Positions 24,500-32,285 of a DNA stretch of 36,850 nucleotides are shown here, piece after piece. The notes under the pieces are model-generated. The model was not told where the DNA came from. It saw only the letters and a program-made list of their open reading frames with translations, and ran no database searches. Made by a program: the position numbers and the translations under genes. The stretch is from an uncultured Bacilli bacterium (GTDB lineage Bacteria; Bacillota_I; Bacilli_A; RF39; UBA660), in assembly GCA_947626055.1 (NCBI GenBank), contig CANQQP010000007.1:1-36850 (forward strand). The letters are read 5' to 3'. How positions within the stretch are numbered: position 1 is the stretch's first letter; every line of letters begins with the position of its first letter.

Positions 24500-27085
24500 C
24501 TATTTTTTATCTTTACCAAATGATATTTTTTTATCTTCCACCATTTTTGTAAAGAAATCTTGTAACTCTTTATTTGATTTATAATCGCCATTAGCTTTTT
24601 CTTCAGCAAGAGCTTTAACATATGCACGATCTTCGGCTGTTTTTGGATTAGCTTGAACATCACTTCTATACTCTTTAAGGACATTTGCAAAAGTCTCTGC
24701 TGTATAATTTCCATTAGCATCAACAGCTTCTTTAGCAACTTTATAGTTTTCATTAGTCTTTTTGAGTTGCTCAATGACTTCTTTATTCGCACGTTTTTGA
24801 AGATCTTGATCAATTGTTCTTTCACGCAAGTGATCATTTTTATATTGACGAGCTAGCTCAGAACTATTTTCTTTAATACCATCTAAGATGTAATCAGCCA
24901 ATCTTTGATTAATACGATTTTGTTCTTCAGCAGCTGATAACATCTCATTGTTATTTGCTGCTTCTTGACGAACGTCATTACGAGCTTCTGCTCGAGCTAT
25001 TGCTCTTAAATTATTATACTCTGCACTATTTTCAAAGGCTTGCATTCTTTGTCTAGCAGCCGCTCCTTCATTAGCATCATATTCGTTACGTAATTGTTGA
25101 GCTCTATTATTAATTGCTTGTGTAAATGCGGGACTATTTTCGACATTTCTAATTGTTTCGTTATAAGCTCTTTGAGCTTGCTGTAATCTCTCTCTTAGCA
25201 CTTCATTGTTATTTGGATCATCATGATGTTGAATATATTCTTGAAGTTCTTGAAGATGTTTTTCTAATGCTTGTTTAGTATTTGTTTTATAAACACTATC
25301 TATTTCACGGTTTATATTAGCGCCTATAGTATTGCCACCAAAATAGGAATGAGCATATTTATGATCACCAGTTACATCGCTAGAAACAGATTGATAGGTG
25401 TTTCTAAAGCTGCCTTTATGGTTTTTCCAACCACTTTGAAGGCCTTTTAAAGCCGCGGCTCTAGTAAGTCTGCCACTACCATCACCTTGAACTTGTGCAG
25501 CCCACATACCACCTAAAGCTCCACGCACAGCTCCAAAACCTTTAGCAGGTAGGGAACCAATTGCATTTAAACCTCTGACTACATGTTCGCCACCTACCAT
25601 ATCTTTTAGCTTGTTGCGAATATTTAATGAACCAGTATTGATGCTTATACCTAAAGCATCTGAAATTAATTTAGGAGCTTGCTTAACAAACATTAAAATA
25701 CCAATAATTACTGCGACACGAGCAATTGCTTTAGTTCCCCATGACACCGAATTTATATCCATTATTAACGGTGTTTTAATAGACATAAAGGAAATTTTGG
25801 TTAATATTGAATCTTCCCACATGTCTTGCACATTTGGTAAATGAGTAATCATAAAAATACCTAAGAATATAATAGCAATTCTGACAAATACTTCAAAATA
25901 CGATTGTAAAGTAAATTTAGTCCAACTATCAAACATTTTCTTCTGACTTGGAACAATACGAGCTAAAATTGGAATAGGAGCAATAAGCTGGGCAAAACCT
26001 AATTTTGCTGCTCTTAATCCCATATCTATACAATAAGAAATCATAATATAACAAACGAATAATCCCGCAATAGTTGAAAGAATTATAGAATAGTCAATTT
26101 GACCTTCATAAATAAAGTTAGATAAAAATTTAAATCCACTAAAATCACCAGTAGTTTTAGCATACTGCATTACAGATTTGAAATTTAAAGGAGCTTGTAT
26201 ATCATTTGAACGATTATATACTAACATTTCTGCAGCACAAGCCGATGCAGTAGAGCCATAGGCATATCCATCACTCATATTATGACAAGCATCATAACTG
26301 GCAATTTTATCATATAAATATTGCTCTTTAGCATTAAAATCATGATTATCTTCTGCCCAAGCACTATAATCAAAATCAGCATTATAATTTTGATTACTAT
26401 TAGTAAAATCATCCACGTTTTCACCTATTGCTTCGGCTTCAAGACGGGCTTCATCGACTTTTTCACTATATTCTTCATCAGTTAAATATGGATAGAAAAA
26501 GGAAGTAAACACATCGACCGCAATAGAATTACCAGCTAATGCCACCGAAGCAGAATCTCCAGTAGAATTCCATTTTATAAAACAAGTACCATCACCATTT
26601 ACAACGTACTCGTGTGGTCCTTTTAAAGTATTTAATTGTTCACACATATCAGCTTCAAAGGCTAATTCCAGAGTATCGGTTGAATACGAATAATTTCCTA
26701 AAATTATTTTTCCAATAATATTTTCTTCTAGTAAGATTTCTTGAGCTTGATACAAAAACGTAAATATTGTCGGTAATACGGCAATAAGTACTAAAGCAAT
26801 AACTGTATTAGAAATAATTTTTCCCATAGAGCTATCACCTTTTACCAAAGAATCAGGATCAGCTATACTTTTTAAAATGGTATAAGCTAGGAAAAATAAC
26901 ATTATAACACCTAAAATAACATACACACGATTTATAAAAATTTCAAATGTTTCAGTGCGGAATATTCGCGCACTACTGATTAACATATATAGTTCATATA
27001 ACCAACCAACAAATTTATAAATTACAGAATCTATTGTTACAAAAAAACCATATATTACATCCCATATTTGGCCAGCATCAAACAT
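24500..27085 (-). CDS. VirB6/TrbL-like polytopic channel protein with long helical C-terminal tail
   Basis: Probable membrane channel component. The N-terminus has three hydrophobic helices (about 12-36, 48-70, 88-112). These are followed by an extracellular loop of about 200 residues containing several cysteines, then at least three more membrane segments (about 330-350, 385-410, 440-470). The C-terminal ~370 residues are soluble and strongly helical (Ala, Asn, Gln, Arg, Glu-rich), including a Gly-rich start and repeated NNRAQQLR-like segments, likely a cytosolic coiled coil. This layout is that of VirB6/TraL proteins in Gram-positive systems. It lies 11 bases before the PrgI-like gene. The family call rests on topology and place, not on a motif. 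Confidence 0.75.
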   Translation of the reverse strand: MFDAGQIWDVIYGFFVTIDSVIYKFVGWLYELYMLISSARIFRTETFEIFINRVYVILGVIMLFFLAYTILKSIADPDSLVKGDSSMGKIISNTVIALVLIAVLPTIFTFLYQAQEILLEENIIGKIILGNYSYSTDTLELAFEADMCEQLNTLKGPHEYVVNGDGTCFIKWNSTGDSASVALAGNSIAVDVFTSFFYPYLTDEEYSEKVDEARLEAEAIGENVDDFTNSNQNYNADFDYSAWAEDNHDFNAKEQYLYDKIASYDACHNMSDGYAYGSTASACAAEMLVYNRSNDIQAPLNFKSVMQYAKTTGDFSGFKFLSNFIYEGQIDYSIILSTIAGLFVCYIMISYCIDMGLRAAKLGFAQLIAPIPILARIVPSQKKMFDSWTKFTLQSYFEVFVRIAIIFLGIFMITHLPNVQDMWEDSILTKISFMSIKTPLIMDINSVSWGTKAIARVAVIIGILMFVKQAPKLISDALGISINTGSLNIRNKLKDMVGGEHVVRGLNAIGSLPAKGFGAVRGALGGMWAAQVQGDGSGRLTRAAALKGLQSGWKNHKGSFRNTYQSVSSDVTGDHKYAHSYFGGNTIGANINREIDSVYKTNTKQALEKHLQELQEYIQHHDDPNNNEVLRERLQQAQRAYNETIRNVENSPAFTQAINNRAQQLRNEYDANEGAAARQRMQAFENSAEYNNLRAIARAEARNDVRQEAANNNEMLSAAEEQNRINQRLADYILDGIKENSSELARQYKNDHLRERTIDQDLQKRANKEVIEQLKKTNENYKVAKEAVDANGNYTAETFANVLKEYRSDVQANPKTAEDRAYVKALAEEKANGDYKSNKELQDFFTKMVEDKKISFGKDKK

Positions 27086-27102
27086 ATTTTTTCACCTACA
27101 AT

Positions 27103-28116
27103 CTATTGAATTCCACATGTAGAACTATCTATAACACTTAAAATTAAATTAATTATGGTTGGTATTAAGAAAAATATAATTCCAAATATTATTCTTTTCA
27201 AGAAATTAACATTGGCTTTTTTAAAAGCATCTTGATTTTGAGCAGCAATGGCTTTAGCATAATCTATTACAGAAAAGGCAAATACCAATATTACTACTGC
27301 CATTTTCATATAATCAAATATTTGTTGCAATAAAGCCCCAACAGTGCCATTTTGATATTTTCCATCAACCTTATTTCCCAAAAGTCCATTACAAGTGTTT
27401 AGGTCTTCATCATTTTGCGAATTTGACGCACCGTTTTGTCCATTACCTGGTTCACCAGTTCTTTCAAATTCACTTCCCCAAATAACATAATTATAATCTG
27501 GATTAGATCTTACATAACTATCAATAAAACTTTTAGTACTACTATCGCCAGCATAAATTTGTACATTAGCAGCATCTGCTTTAGCATCACTAATAACAAC
27601 ACCTAAATATTCAGGACATTCAGAACCTAAATCAATATTAGGTAAACTTACAGTTTGGTTTTTTCCTTGGGCATCAACATATTTTAAATTAGTATTAAGA
27701 TATTTACTAGCTGCACTAGAATAATCTTTTGTTTGCATTTCTTTTAAATCATTTGTATTTAAAACACATCTTTTATCTTGATCATCACTTTTAGCTCGCT
27801 GAACTATTCCAGCAATAAGGCCTAAAGAGTGCCCAAATCCGCCAAGAGAACTCAGTGTACCATAAAGCAATGGAGTTGTTACATTCTTAATATCCTCTGA
27901 TACATTACAGTTAATCTTTGGCCCTTGCAAATTTTCAAATATAGCTTTAGCATTAGAATTTGAGGGGTTATTAATAGTTAATTCAGCATATTCATAATAT
28001 CCGCCCGATTTATCACGACTATTATAAAAACACGTTTTAGTTTCAGCTGATACTGAAGTTGTAAAACATAGAAAACTTATGCTAATTAAAAGAACGAAGA
28101 TTATAACTTTTTTCAC
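27103..28116 (-). CDS. Secreted protein with ectodomain fused to a VirB2-like two-helix hairpin
   Basis: The 337-residue protein has a signal peptide (to about residue 27, ending VSA), an extracellular domain of about 230 residues with six cysteines, and a C-terminal pair of transmembrane helices (about 268-290 and 306-328). The hairpin contains VIDYAKAIAAQNQDAFKKA and IIFFLIPTIINLIL, closely like the separate VirB2-like protein at 29143-29478 (SIDFGKAVVAQ...IIFILPSVIM). This suggests a fusion of a pilin-type membrane unit with a surface domain. The ectodomain family is unknown to me. The start is GTG behind AGGTGATA, with an extended -10 promoter upstream. It is the first gene after the Rpn insertion and probably heads the channel operon. 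Confidence 0.7.
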   Translation of the reverse strand: MKKVIIFVLLISISFLCFTTSVSAETKTCFYNSRDKSGGYYEYAELTINNPSNSNAKAIFENLQGPKINCNVSEDIKNVTTPLLYGTLSSLGGFGHSLGLIAGIVQRAKSDDQDKRCVLNTNDLKEMQTKDYSSAASKYLNTNLKYVDAQGKNQTVSLPNIDLGSECPEYLGVVISDAKADAANVQIYAGDSSTKSFIDSYVRSNPDYNYVIWGSEFERTGEPGNGQNGASNSQNDEDLNTCNGLLGNKVDGKYQNGTVGALLQQIFDYMKMAVVILVFAFSVIDYAKAIAAQNQDAFKKANVNFLKRIIFGIIFFLIPTIINLILSVIDSSTCGIQ

Positions 28117-28139
28117 AGTATCACCTAACTTACTCTAAA

Positions 28140-28148
28140 ATTATAACA
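28140..28148 (-). promoter_or_regulatory. Extended -10 promoter ahead of the VirB2-fusion gene
   Basis: Minus strand TGTTATAAT, with no good -35. It lies 24 bases ahead of the GTG start, and would restore transcription to the downstream secretion genes after the Rpn-gene terminator. Confidence 0.55.
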
Positions 28149-28203
28149 TAAATTTACTTTTTATCATAGTTTTTTAAGGTAAATTATTTTTATATGACAA
28201 CTT

Positions 28204-28234
28204 AAAAAAGTAACGATTATTTATTCGTTACTTT
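28204..28234 (-). terminator. Terminator at the end of the Rpn-family gene
   Basis: AAAGTAACGA (28207-28216) and TCGTTACTTT (28225-28234) form a perfect 10-bp stem; a T run follows on the minus strand. The stop codon lies in the loop region. Confidence 0.85.
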
Positions 28235-29039
28235 CTTTAAGAATATTTTCTAGTTTTTCTAAGGTAATGTTTAGTGATTTGCAAATGACTTCTTTGGCTA
28301 CACCATTTTTGGATAAATTTATGGCAGCTTCTTTTTGAGCTTTGGCTATCCCTTGGCCTACATATTCTTCTTCTATTAACCAACTATTTAATTTTTCTTT
28401 TAATTCTTTATCATAGGCTGCTGATACTTCCGGATCGCCACTTAGTCTTTTTAACTCCTTGACTGCTTCCTTTAACTCTTCATCACTATACTTACTCATA
28501 TTCCACTCTTTCTCCTCTTTAAATATTTGTAGCCATCTTAAGTTGTCATTTATTTTCTTACTTCTTAAATTTAATATGTGTATCTCTAACATATCTGTTA
28601 CTTCTTCTTTGGTCTGTATATCATACAGTCTACTCGTATTATGTAACTTTGTAAAGTTTTGATCATTATAATCAAGAACACATATTCCAATATATTTCTT
28701 TATTTTTTTATACTCTTCGCCACTTTTTAAACTTCTATCGGCTAGTTTGCCTAAATAATAAAATATCCTACTAATCATTTTTCCTTCATTATATTTTTGC
28801 ATTTCGACTATAACATAATTTTCTTCATCAAATTTTACTAGGACATCTAAAAAGTTCTCTTTTCTTTTTTCGTTATCTTTTTCTAAATAGGTATCCAAAT
28901 ATTCTATCTTTTGAATTTTCTTTTTTAAAACGTCTTCCAAGAAGTCTTTTAAATATCTTTCATATCTAAACAATGCTTTAAATATTCCATCGGATGTTAA
29001 AGGGACAAATGGGGATGTTGTAACTGGTATATTATTCAC
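28221..29039 (-). CDS. Rpn-family PD-(D/E)XK nuclease (annotated 'transposase' family)
   Basis: A 272-residue member of the Rpn/YhgA-like PDDEXK family, which carries a nuclease fold and promotes recombination but does not encode a classical transposase. Visible features are the start SDGIFKALFRYERYLKDFLEDVL, the nuclease core FLDVLVKFDEENYVIVEMQ with the D...E-x-Q pattern (about residues 63-81), and a basic/helical C-terminal region ending in a short leucine helix (SLNITLEKLENILKE). It has its own terminator, and it interrupts the secretion operon between the VirB2-like gene and the VirB2-fusion gene. It does not look like a secretion component; I read it as an inserted selfish or recombination gene. 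Confidence 0.85.
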   Translation of the reverse strand: MNNIPVTTSPFVPLTSDGIFKALFRYERYLKDFLEDVLKKKIQKIEYLDTYLEKDNEKRKENFLDVLVKFDEENYVIVEMQKYNEGKMISRIFYYLGKLADRSLKSGEEYKKIKKYIGICVLDYNDQNFTKLHNTSRLYDIQTKEEVTDMLEIHILNLRSKKINDNLRWLQIFKEEKEWNMSKYSDEELKEAVKELKRLSGDPEVSAAYDKELKEKLNSWLIEEEYVGQGIAKAQKEAAINLSKNGVAKEVICKSLNITLEKLENILKESNE

Positions 29040-29122
29040 CTCGCTTTCTTTTTTATTTTTGTAAGTTTATTCCTTACATTAGGTATATTATCCTTTTAAT
29101 CTTCATTTCCCTTTTTTTGGGC

Positions 29123-29149
29123 AAAAAAAAATAGAAAATTTTCTATTTT
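29123..29149 (-). terminator. Terminator after the VirB2-like gene
   Basis: A 22-bp perfect palindrome AAAATAGAAAA/TTTTCTATTTT (29128-29149), followed by more T on the minus strand. The gene's stop codon lies inside it. It would separate the pilin operon from the downstream part. Confidence 0.72.
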
Positions 29150-29478
29150 CCACATTCACTTGGGTGAATAACACAATCTGTACAAGTTTCATAATCCATA
29201 TCAGTTCCAGATACATCCATGGCCCAGTTAATTAACATCATTATCACAGATGGTAAAATAAAGATAATTATTGCAGCTACAGCACGCATAGCTAATGATT
29301 TACTTGATTTTTTAATTTCATCATCCTTTTGAGCTACAACGGCTTTACCAAAATCAATACTACCCATAACAATTAAAATAATAGGAATAACAATTTTAAA
29401 TATTGTTAAAAACCAACCAACAACAGCCCAAATAGTTGTTGAATCAGAGCAAAAATTTTCAAAATCCATTAATAACAT
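29143..29478 (-). CDS. VirB2-like two-helix membrane protein
   Basis: Candidate major subunit of the channel or pilus. The 111-residue protein has two transmembrane helices (about 15-44 and 63-88), joined by a short charged loop: GKAVVAQKDDEIKKSSKSLAMR. The outer segments contain cysteines (one before helix 1, three in the C-terminal ETCTDCVIHPSEC). This loop and second helix match the hairpin of the protein at 27103-28116. Such a two-helix form with a basic cytosolic loop is that of VirB2/TrbC pilins, but there is no clear signal peptide. It follows the tadZ-like gene after about 50 bases. RBS AGAGGT. Confidence 0.7.
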   Translation of the reverse strand: MLLMDFENFCSDSTTIWAVVGWFLTIFKIVIPIILIVMGSIDFGKAVVAQKDDEIKKSSKSLAMRAVAAIIIFILPSVIMMLINWAMDVSGTDMDYETCTDCVIHPSECGK

Positions 29479-29529
29479 ATAAATACCTCTTTCTTACAAC
29501 TAAAATTCTATCTTCTTTTTAAATTACTG

Positions 29530-30558
29530 TCAAGACTTATTTTTGAAAATACCTAGAATCTTTGTCTTTTCTCCCCCTAAATTGTTTTGTTTTTGTCTAA
29601 GGAACCCTAACCTTGACATTAAATCGTCAAGTGCACGATGTTTATCTTTTTTATCATCTAATGGAGGAATATTATAAAAGACTTGACTTCTTGACTCATA
29701 TTCAAAATCCATAACATCTTTATTATCTAACAAGCTCTTATTTAAAACAATTTTTTTACCTTTCAAAGTATCAAAAATTCCTCTATTTCTACGAATCATT
29801 TTATTTAACTTGATTGTACTAGGTTCTAATAAATATAAAACATCGGAACAACTATCTTCATTACTACTATTATTTAAATCAACTAAAATAATATCGTATG
29901 TATTAGCATTACGGATCGTTGCCTCATACTTATCCGCTGTAACACTCACTAAATCTTTGTCATTAAAAAACTGAAAATCATTTTTATCGATTTCAATAGC
30001 TAAAACATTATAATTATTTTGTAATTGTTTTTTTAGCATATAGATTAAAGTAGTGGAACCAGCATGATCGGTAACATTTTTAATTCCTATAATAGTTGTA
30101 AATCCTCCACTAGTTACATCTTCTTCATAATCAAATTTGGCTGTCTCATGTTTTTTACTAATTTCATTAGCTACAGTACTTATTTGCTGATATTGAGCCA
30201 CATCTTTGTAAGTATTAGGGTTATCTATTAAGAAAGGAATATTATCTATATTTCTTGTAAAATTATAAATCCCCATTGATATTAGTTGCGATAAATAGCT
30301 TTGCGAACTTGTAACATCACTATCATCTAAAACTAAAATAACTTTACTCATATCAATACCCATAGCAAGTTGCTGAATATTAGATACACTTTGATATCCT
30401 TTAATTGCCGTAACATCCAATATCATTTTATTATAAAAGAAATTTGCAAACATTTCTGTTATTTCATCAGGTGTAAACTCACCATTAACACTTTTAATTA
30501 CATCTATTTGTAAAGCATTTAATTGCGTTTGAAATTTATTTGATACAATTACATTCAT
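29530..30558 (-). CDS. tadZ: TadZ/CpaE-like MinD-fold localisation protein with degenerate P-loop
   Basis: Probably positions the Tad apparatus. The 342-residue protein has an N-terminal region (1-140) that looks like the atypical receiver domain of CpaE/TadZ, then a MinD-like ATPase fold from about 155. The P-loop region reads IGIKNVTDHAGSTTL (158-172): the signature lysine at its start is kept (K160), but the GKT core is replaced by GSTT, so ATP hydrolysis may be lost. Walker-B-like DIILVDLNNSS lies near residue 225. Its place between minor pilins and the VirB2-like gene fits the Tad order. An alternative is another P-loop-deviant MinD relative. Confidence 0.65.
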   Translation of the reverse strand: MNVIVSNKFQTQLNALQIDVIKSVNGEFTPDEITEMFANFFYNKMILDVTAIKGYQSVSNIQQLAMGIDMSKVILVLDDSDVTSSQSYLSQLISMGIYNFTRNIDNIPFLIDNPNTYKDVAQYQQISTVANEISKKHETAKFDYEEDVTSGGFTTIIGIKNVTDHAGSTTLIYMLKKQLQNNYNVLAIEIDKNDFQFFNDKDLVSVTADKYEATIRNANTYDIILVDLNNSSNEDSCSDVLYLLEPSTIKLNKMIRRNRGIFDTLKGKKIVLNKSLLDNKDVMDFEYESRSQVFYNIPPLDDKKDKHRALDDLMSRLGFLRQKQNNLGGEKTKILGIFKNKS

Positions 30559-30575
30559 AAAACTTATTCACTTCC

Positions 30576-31082
30576 TTAATTAGCTATACCAGCATTCCCG
30601 CTATTTTTACTTCCATCATAGTTAGCTGGATATTTTATTTTTATGGTTTCACCTTTAACTTTAAAATTACCAATTTGGCCTATAACAGGCAAATCAAATT
30701 TTAAAAACAATTCAATATTATAGTAACCAGTTTTTTCGCTACTAACTGTAAATTCTACGCAATAATTATATTTATTATTTTTCTTAGCTTTAGAAATGCT
30801 GCTAGCCGAAGTTTCGAAAATATTTACGCCATAGCAATAAGACTTATTTACACAACCACATTTTCCTTGAGCATTATAGCCAGAATTAGCTAAATATTTA
30901 TTAATAATTGGTAATGAAGTATTCTTACTTATACCTTCGTATTTTTCAATGATATTAACTACTTCATTCTTAGTTTTAAATGCGGTTGAATAATTAATCA
31001 TTACCGTAAGATATGCAACAAATATCAACATAAAAGTAATGACTAAGCCAATTAACCAAGCTCCTCCTATTGATTCTCTCAT
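30576..31082 (-). CDS. TadE/TadF-like minor pilin (second)
   Basis: A 168-residue protein with an N-terminal hydrophobic helix (WLIGLVITFMLIFVAYLTVMIN) and an extracellular beta-rich domain with several cysteines (CGC...C...C). It starts MRESIGGA, identical in seven of the first eight residues to its neighbour at 31085-31609. It resembles the TadE-like proteins that sit as minor pilins at the base of Tad pili. The next gene starts 18 bases after its stop (tadZ). A TadE/F distinction is not possible from sequence alone. Confidence 0.65.
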   Translation of the reverse strand: MRESIGGAWLIGLVITFMLIFVAYLTVMINYSTAFKTKNEVVNIIEKYEGISKNTSLPIINKYLANSGYNAQGKCGCVNKSYCYGVNIFETSASSISKAKKNNKYNYCVEFTVSSEKTGYYNIELFLKFDLPVIGQIGNFKVKGETIKIKYPANYDGSKNSGNAGIAN

Positions 31083-31084
31083 AC

Positions 31085-31609
31085 CTACACACCTTCCTGG
31101 CCATTTTTGATTACATCAGTTACTACTGGCATTTTAATATAGTTACCTATATCTTCATTAGGTGAATAAATATTGGCCGAATCAGCCTGAACATTAAAAT
31201 TAAATCCATTAAGTATAGGCACTTCAATACGGTAAAAAACTTTTATACGATAATAATATACTTGTGGCAATTCTTGTCCCTCATTCGAAGTCACTGCTAT
31301 TTTCTTTAAACAATAATTGGCTAGCTCATTATCTCCAATTGGTTTTGTTCCATTTAATTTAAAAGGGGTCCATCCTACTTCCTTTTTACCATCATTACAT
31401 TCTCCAGATGATGTATAATGAGCTTCTTGTAAAGCAATAGATATATTTACAGGATTAATACCCTCATCCTTTTTAATTTGGTTGTTTATAGAGTCAGTCA
31501 CTTTATAAGCAGCAGTGTAATTAATTGAAAGACAAAAATAGGCAGTAAAAAGAAGTAGTAATACAATTACTATTTGGAATAAACTAGCTCCTCCTATTGA
31601 TTCTCTCAT
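31085..31609 (-). CDS. TadE/TadF-like minor pilin (first)
   Basis: A 174-residue protein that begins MRESIGGA and has a hydrophobic helix at about 9-30 (LFQIVIVLLLLFTAYFCLSIN), then an extracellular domain with two cysteines. The N-terminus and helix match the neighbouring minor pilin, so these two are paralogues. The last part is Lys/Val-rich (VVTDVIKNGQEGV). It lies two bases before the second minor pilin gene and 12 bases after the first small pilin. Role inferred from place and topology: minor pilin or pseudopilin of the Tad-type unit. Confidence 0.65.
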   Translation of the reverse strand: MRESIGGASLFQIVIVLLLLFTAYFCLSINYTAAYKVTDSINNQIKKDEGINPVNISIALQEAHYTSSGECNDGKKEVGWTPFKLNGTKPIGDNELANYCLKKIAVTSNEGQELPQVYYYRIKVFYRIEVPILNGFNFNVQADSANIYSPNEDIGNYIKMPVVTDVIKNGQEGV

Positions 31610-31621
31610 ATAACCACCTTT

Positions 31622-31852
31622 TTATCCTTTAAACTTACAAGAAAAAGTTTCCGTTTTGCCTTTTAAATGACAATCCACCATACCATCGTTATTAGTATCC
31701 TTTTTGGCACAAATAGCTTTACTGCAATTCATTTGCTGTTCCTGATTTTTATCCATTATCGGCCAAATAACCCCATAGAAAAAAGCCACTAGGATAGCTA
31801 CTGACGATATAACAACTAATGACATATTTAGTTCTCCTGTCGCTTCTTTCAT
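31622..31852 (-). CDS. Small four-cysteine pilin-like protein (copy 1)
   Basis: A 76-residue Flp-like pilin. It starts MKEATGELNM, followed by one hydrophobic helix (SLVVISSVAILVAFFYGVIWP) and a short extracellular domain with four cysteines. The N-terminal ten residues are the same as in the copy at 31886-32125, but the cysteine domain is quite different. There is no long basic leader and no classical G-xxxx-E-Y prepilin site. RBS AAGGAG lies ahead of the ATG. It is expressed with the pilin operon. The pilin role is inferred from size, topology and neighbours. Confidence 0.72.
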   Translation of the reverse strand: MKEATGELNMSLVVISSVAILVAFFYGVIWPIMDKNQEQQMNCSKAICAKKDTNNDGMVDCHLKGKTETFSCKFKG

Positions 31853-31885
31853 AAATTATTTCTCCTTAATATAAATTTTAATTAA

Positions 31886-32125
31886 CTACTCAGTTTTAGT
31901 AACTTCATTATTATTGACATCTTGAGTAGCGTCTTTTACACACTCATCATAGCAAGTTTGATCTACTCCAGTTCCAGTTGACGATGGGCATTGAGTTTTA
32001 CAAGTATTATTTGCAATACTTTTTTTAATTCCAGGCCATACAAATGCGTAGAATATAGCCGCTATCGCTGCTATTGCTACTACTGTTATAACTGTCATGT
32101 TTAATTCTCCAGTTGCTTCTTTCAT
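31886..32125 (-). CDS. Small four-cysteine pilin-like protein (copy 2, operon leader)
   Basis: A 79-residue Flp-like pilin: MKEATGELNM, then a hydrophobic helix (TVITVVAIAAIAAIFYAFVWP), then a short extracellular domain with two CxxxC pairs (CKTQC, CYDEC) and an Asn/Thr/Glu tail. It is the first gene after a strong promoter, with AGGAGG 12 bases before the ATG. The helix-coding part shares a perfect 73-bp stretch with the leaderless copy at 32286-32528. The cysteine domains of the three copies differ but each has four cysteines, which suggests a conserved fold with varied surface. Confidence 0.75.
   Translation of the reverse strand: MKEATGELNMTVITVVAIAAIAAIFYAFVWPGIKKSIANNTCKTQCPSSTGTGVDQTCYDECVKDATQDVNNNEVTKTE
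32034..32106. repeat. 73-bp direct repeat, copy in pilin 2
   Basis: Identical to 32464-32536, base for base. It codes for the pilin helix and reaches five bases past the internal ATG into the leader-like N-terminus. Confidence 0.95.
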
Positions 32126-32158
32126 TTATAATCATTCCTCCTTATTTTATACATTTTT

Positions 32159-32188
32159 ATTATACCCTAGTTTTATTAGTATTATCAA
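32159..32188 (-). promoter_or_regulatory. Promoter of the pilin operon
   Basis: Minus strand TTGATA (32183-32188), 18-bp spacer, TATAAT (32159-32164). It lies between the expressed pilin genes and the inverted pilin fragment. Confidence 0.78.
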
Positions 32189-32225
32189 TAAAAATTATAC
32201 ACTTACATAAAATATTTTACATTTT

Positions 32226-32283
32226 ATGACAGAAATAACAGTAGTAGCAAATTGCCACTACTTAGCAATAGCAGCTAGCGGCC
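32226..32283 (+). repeat. Inverted, degenerate copy of the pilin 5' coding region
   Basis: On the plus strand, 32226-32250 matches the pilin start (as read on the minus strand from 32098 or 32528) at 23 of 25 positions: ATGACAGaaATAACAG and then TAGTAGCAA. After 18 extra bases that form a local hairpin (32241-32261), the match resumes with TAGCAGC-TAGCGGC. The fragment points opposite to all pilin genes. It has no useful reading frame of its own and could also act as a weak hairpin terminator for the leaderless copy. Confidence 0.75.
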
Positions 32284-32285
32284 TT

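Noticed and set aside
24463-24837. A 124-codon open frame, minus strand, inside the VirB6-like gene
   Set aside because: Lys/Leu-rich out-of-frame reading of the helical tail. It has no RBS and overlaps a well-supported gene.
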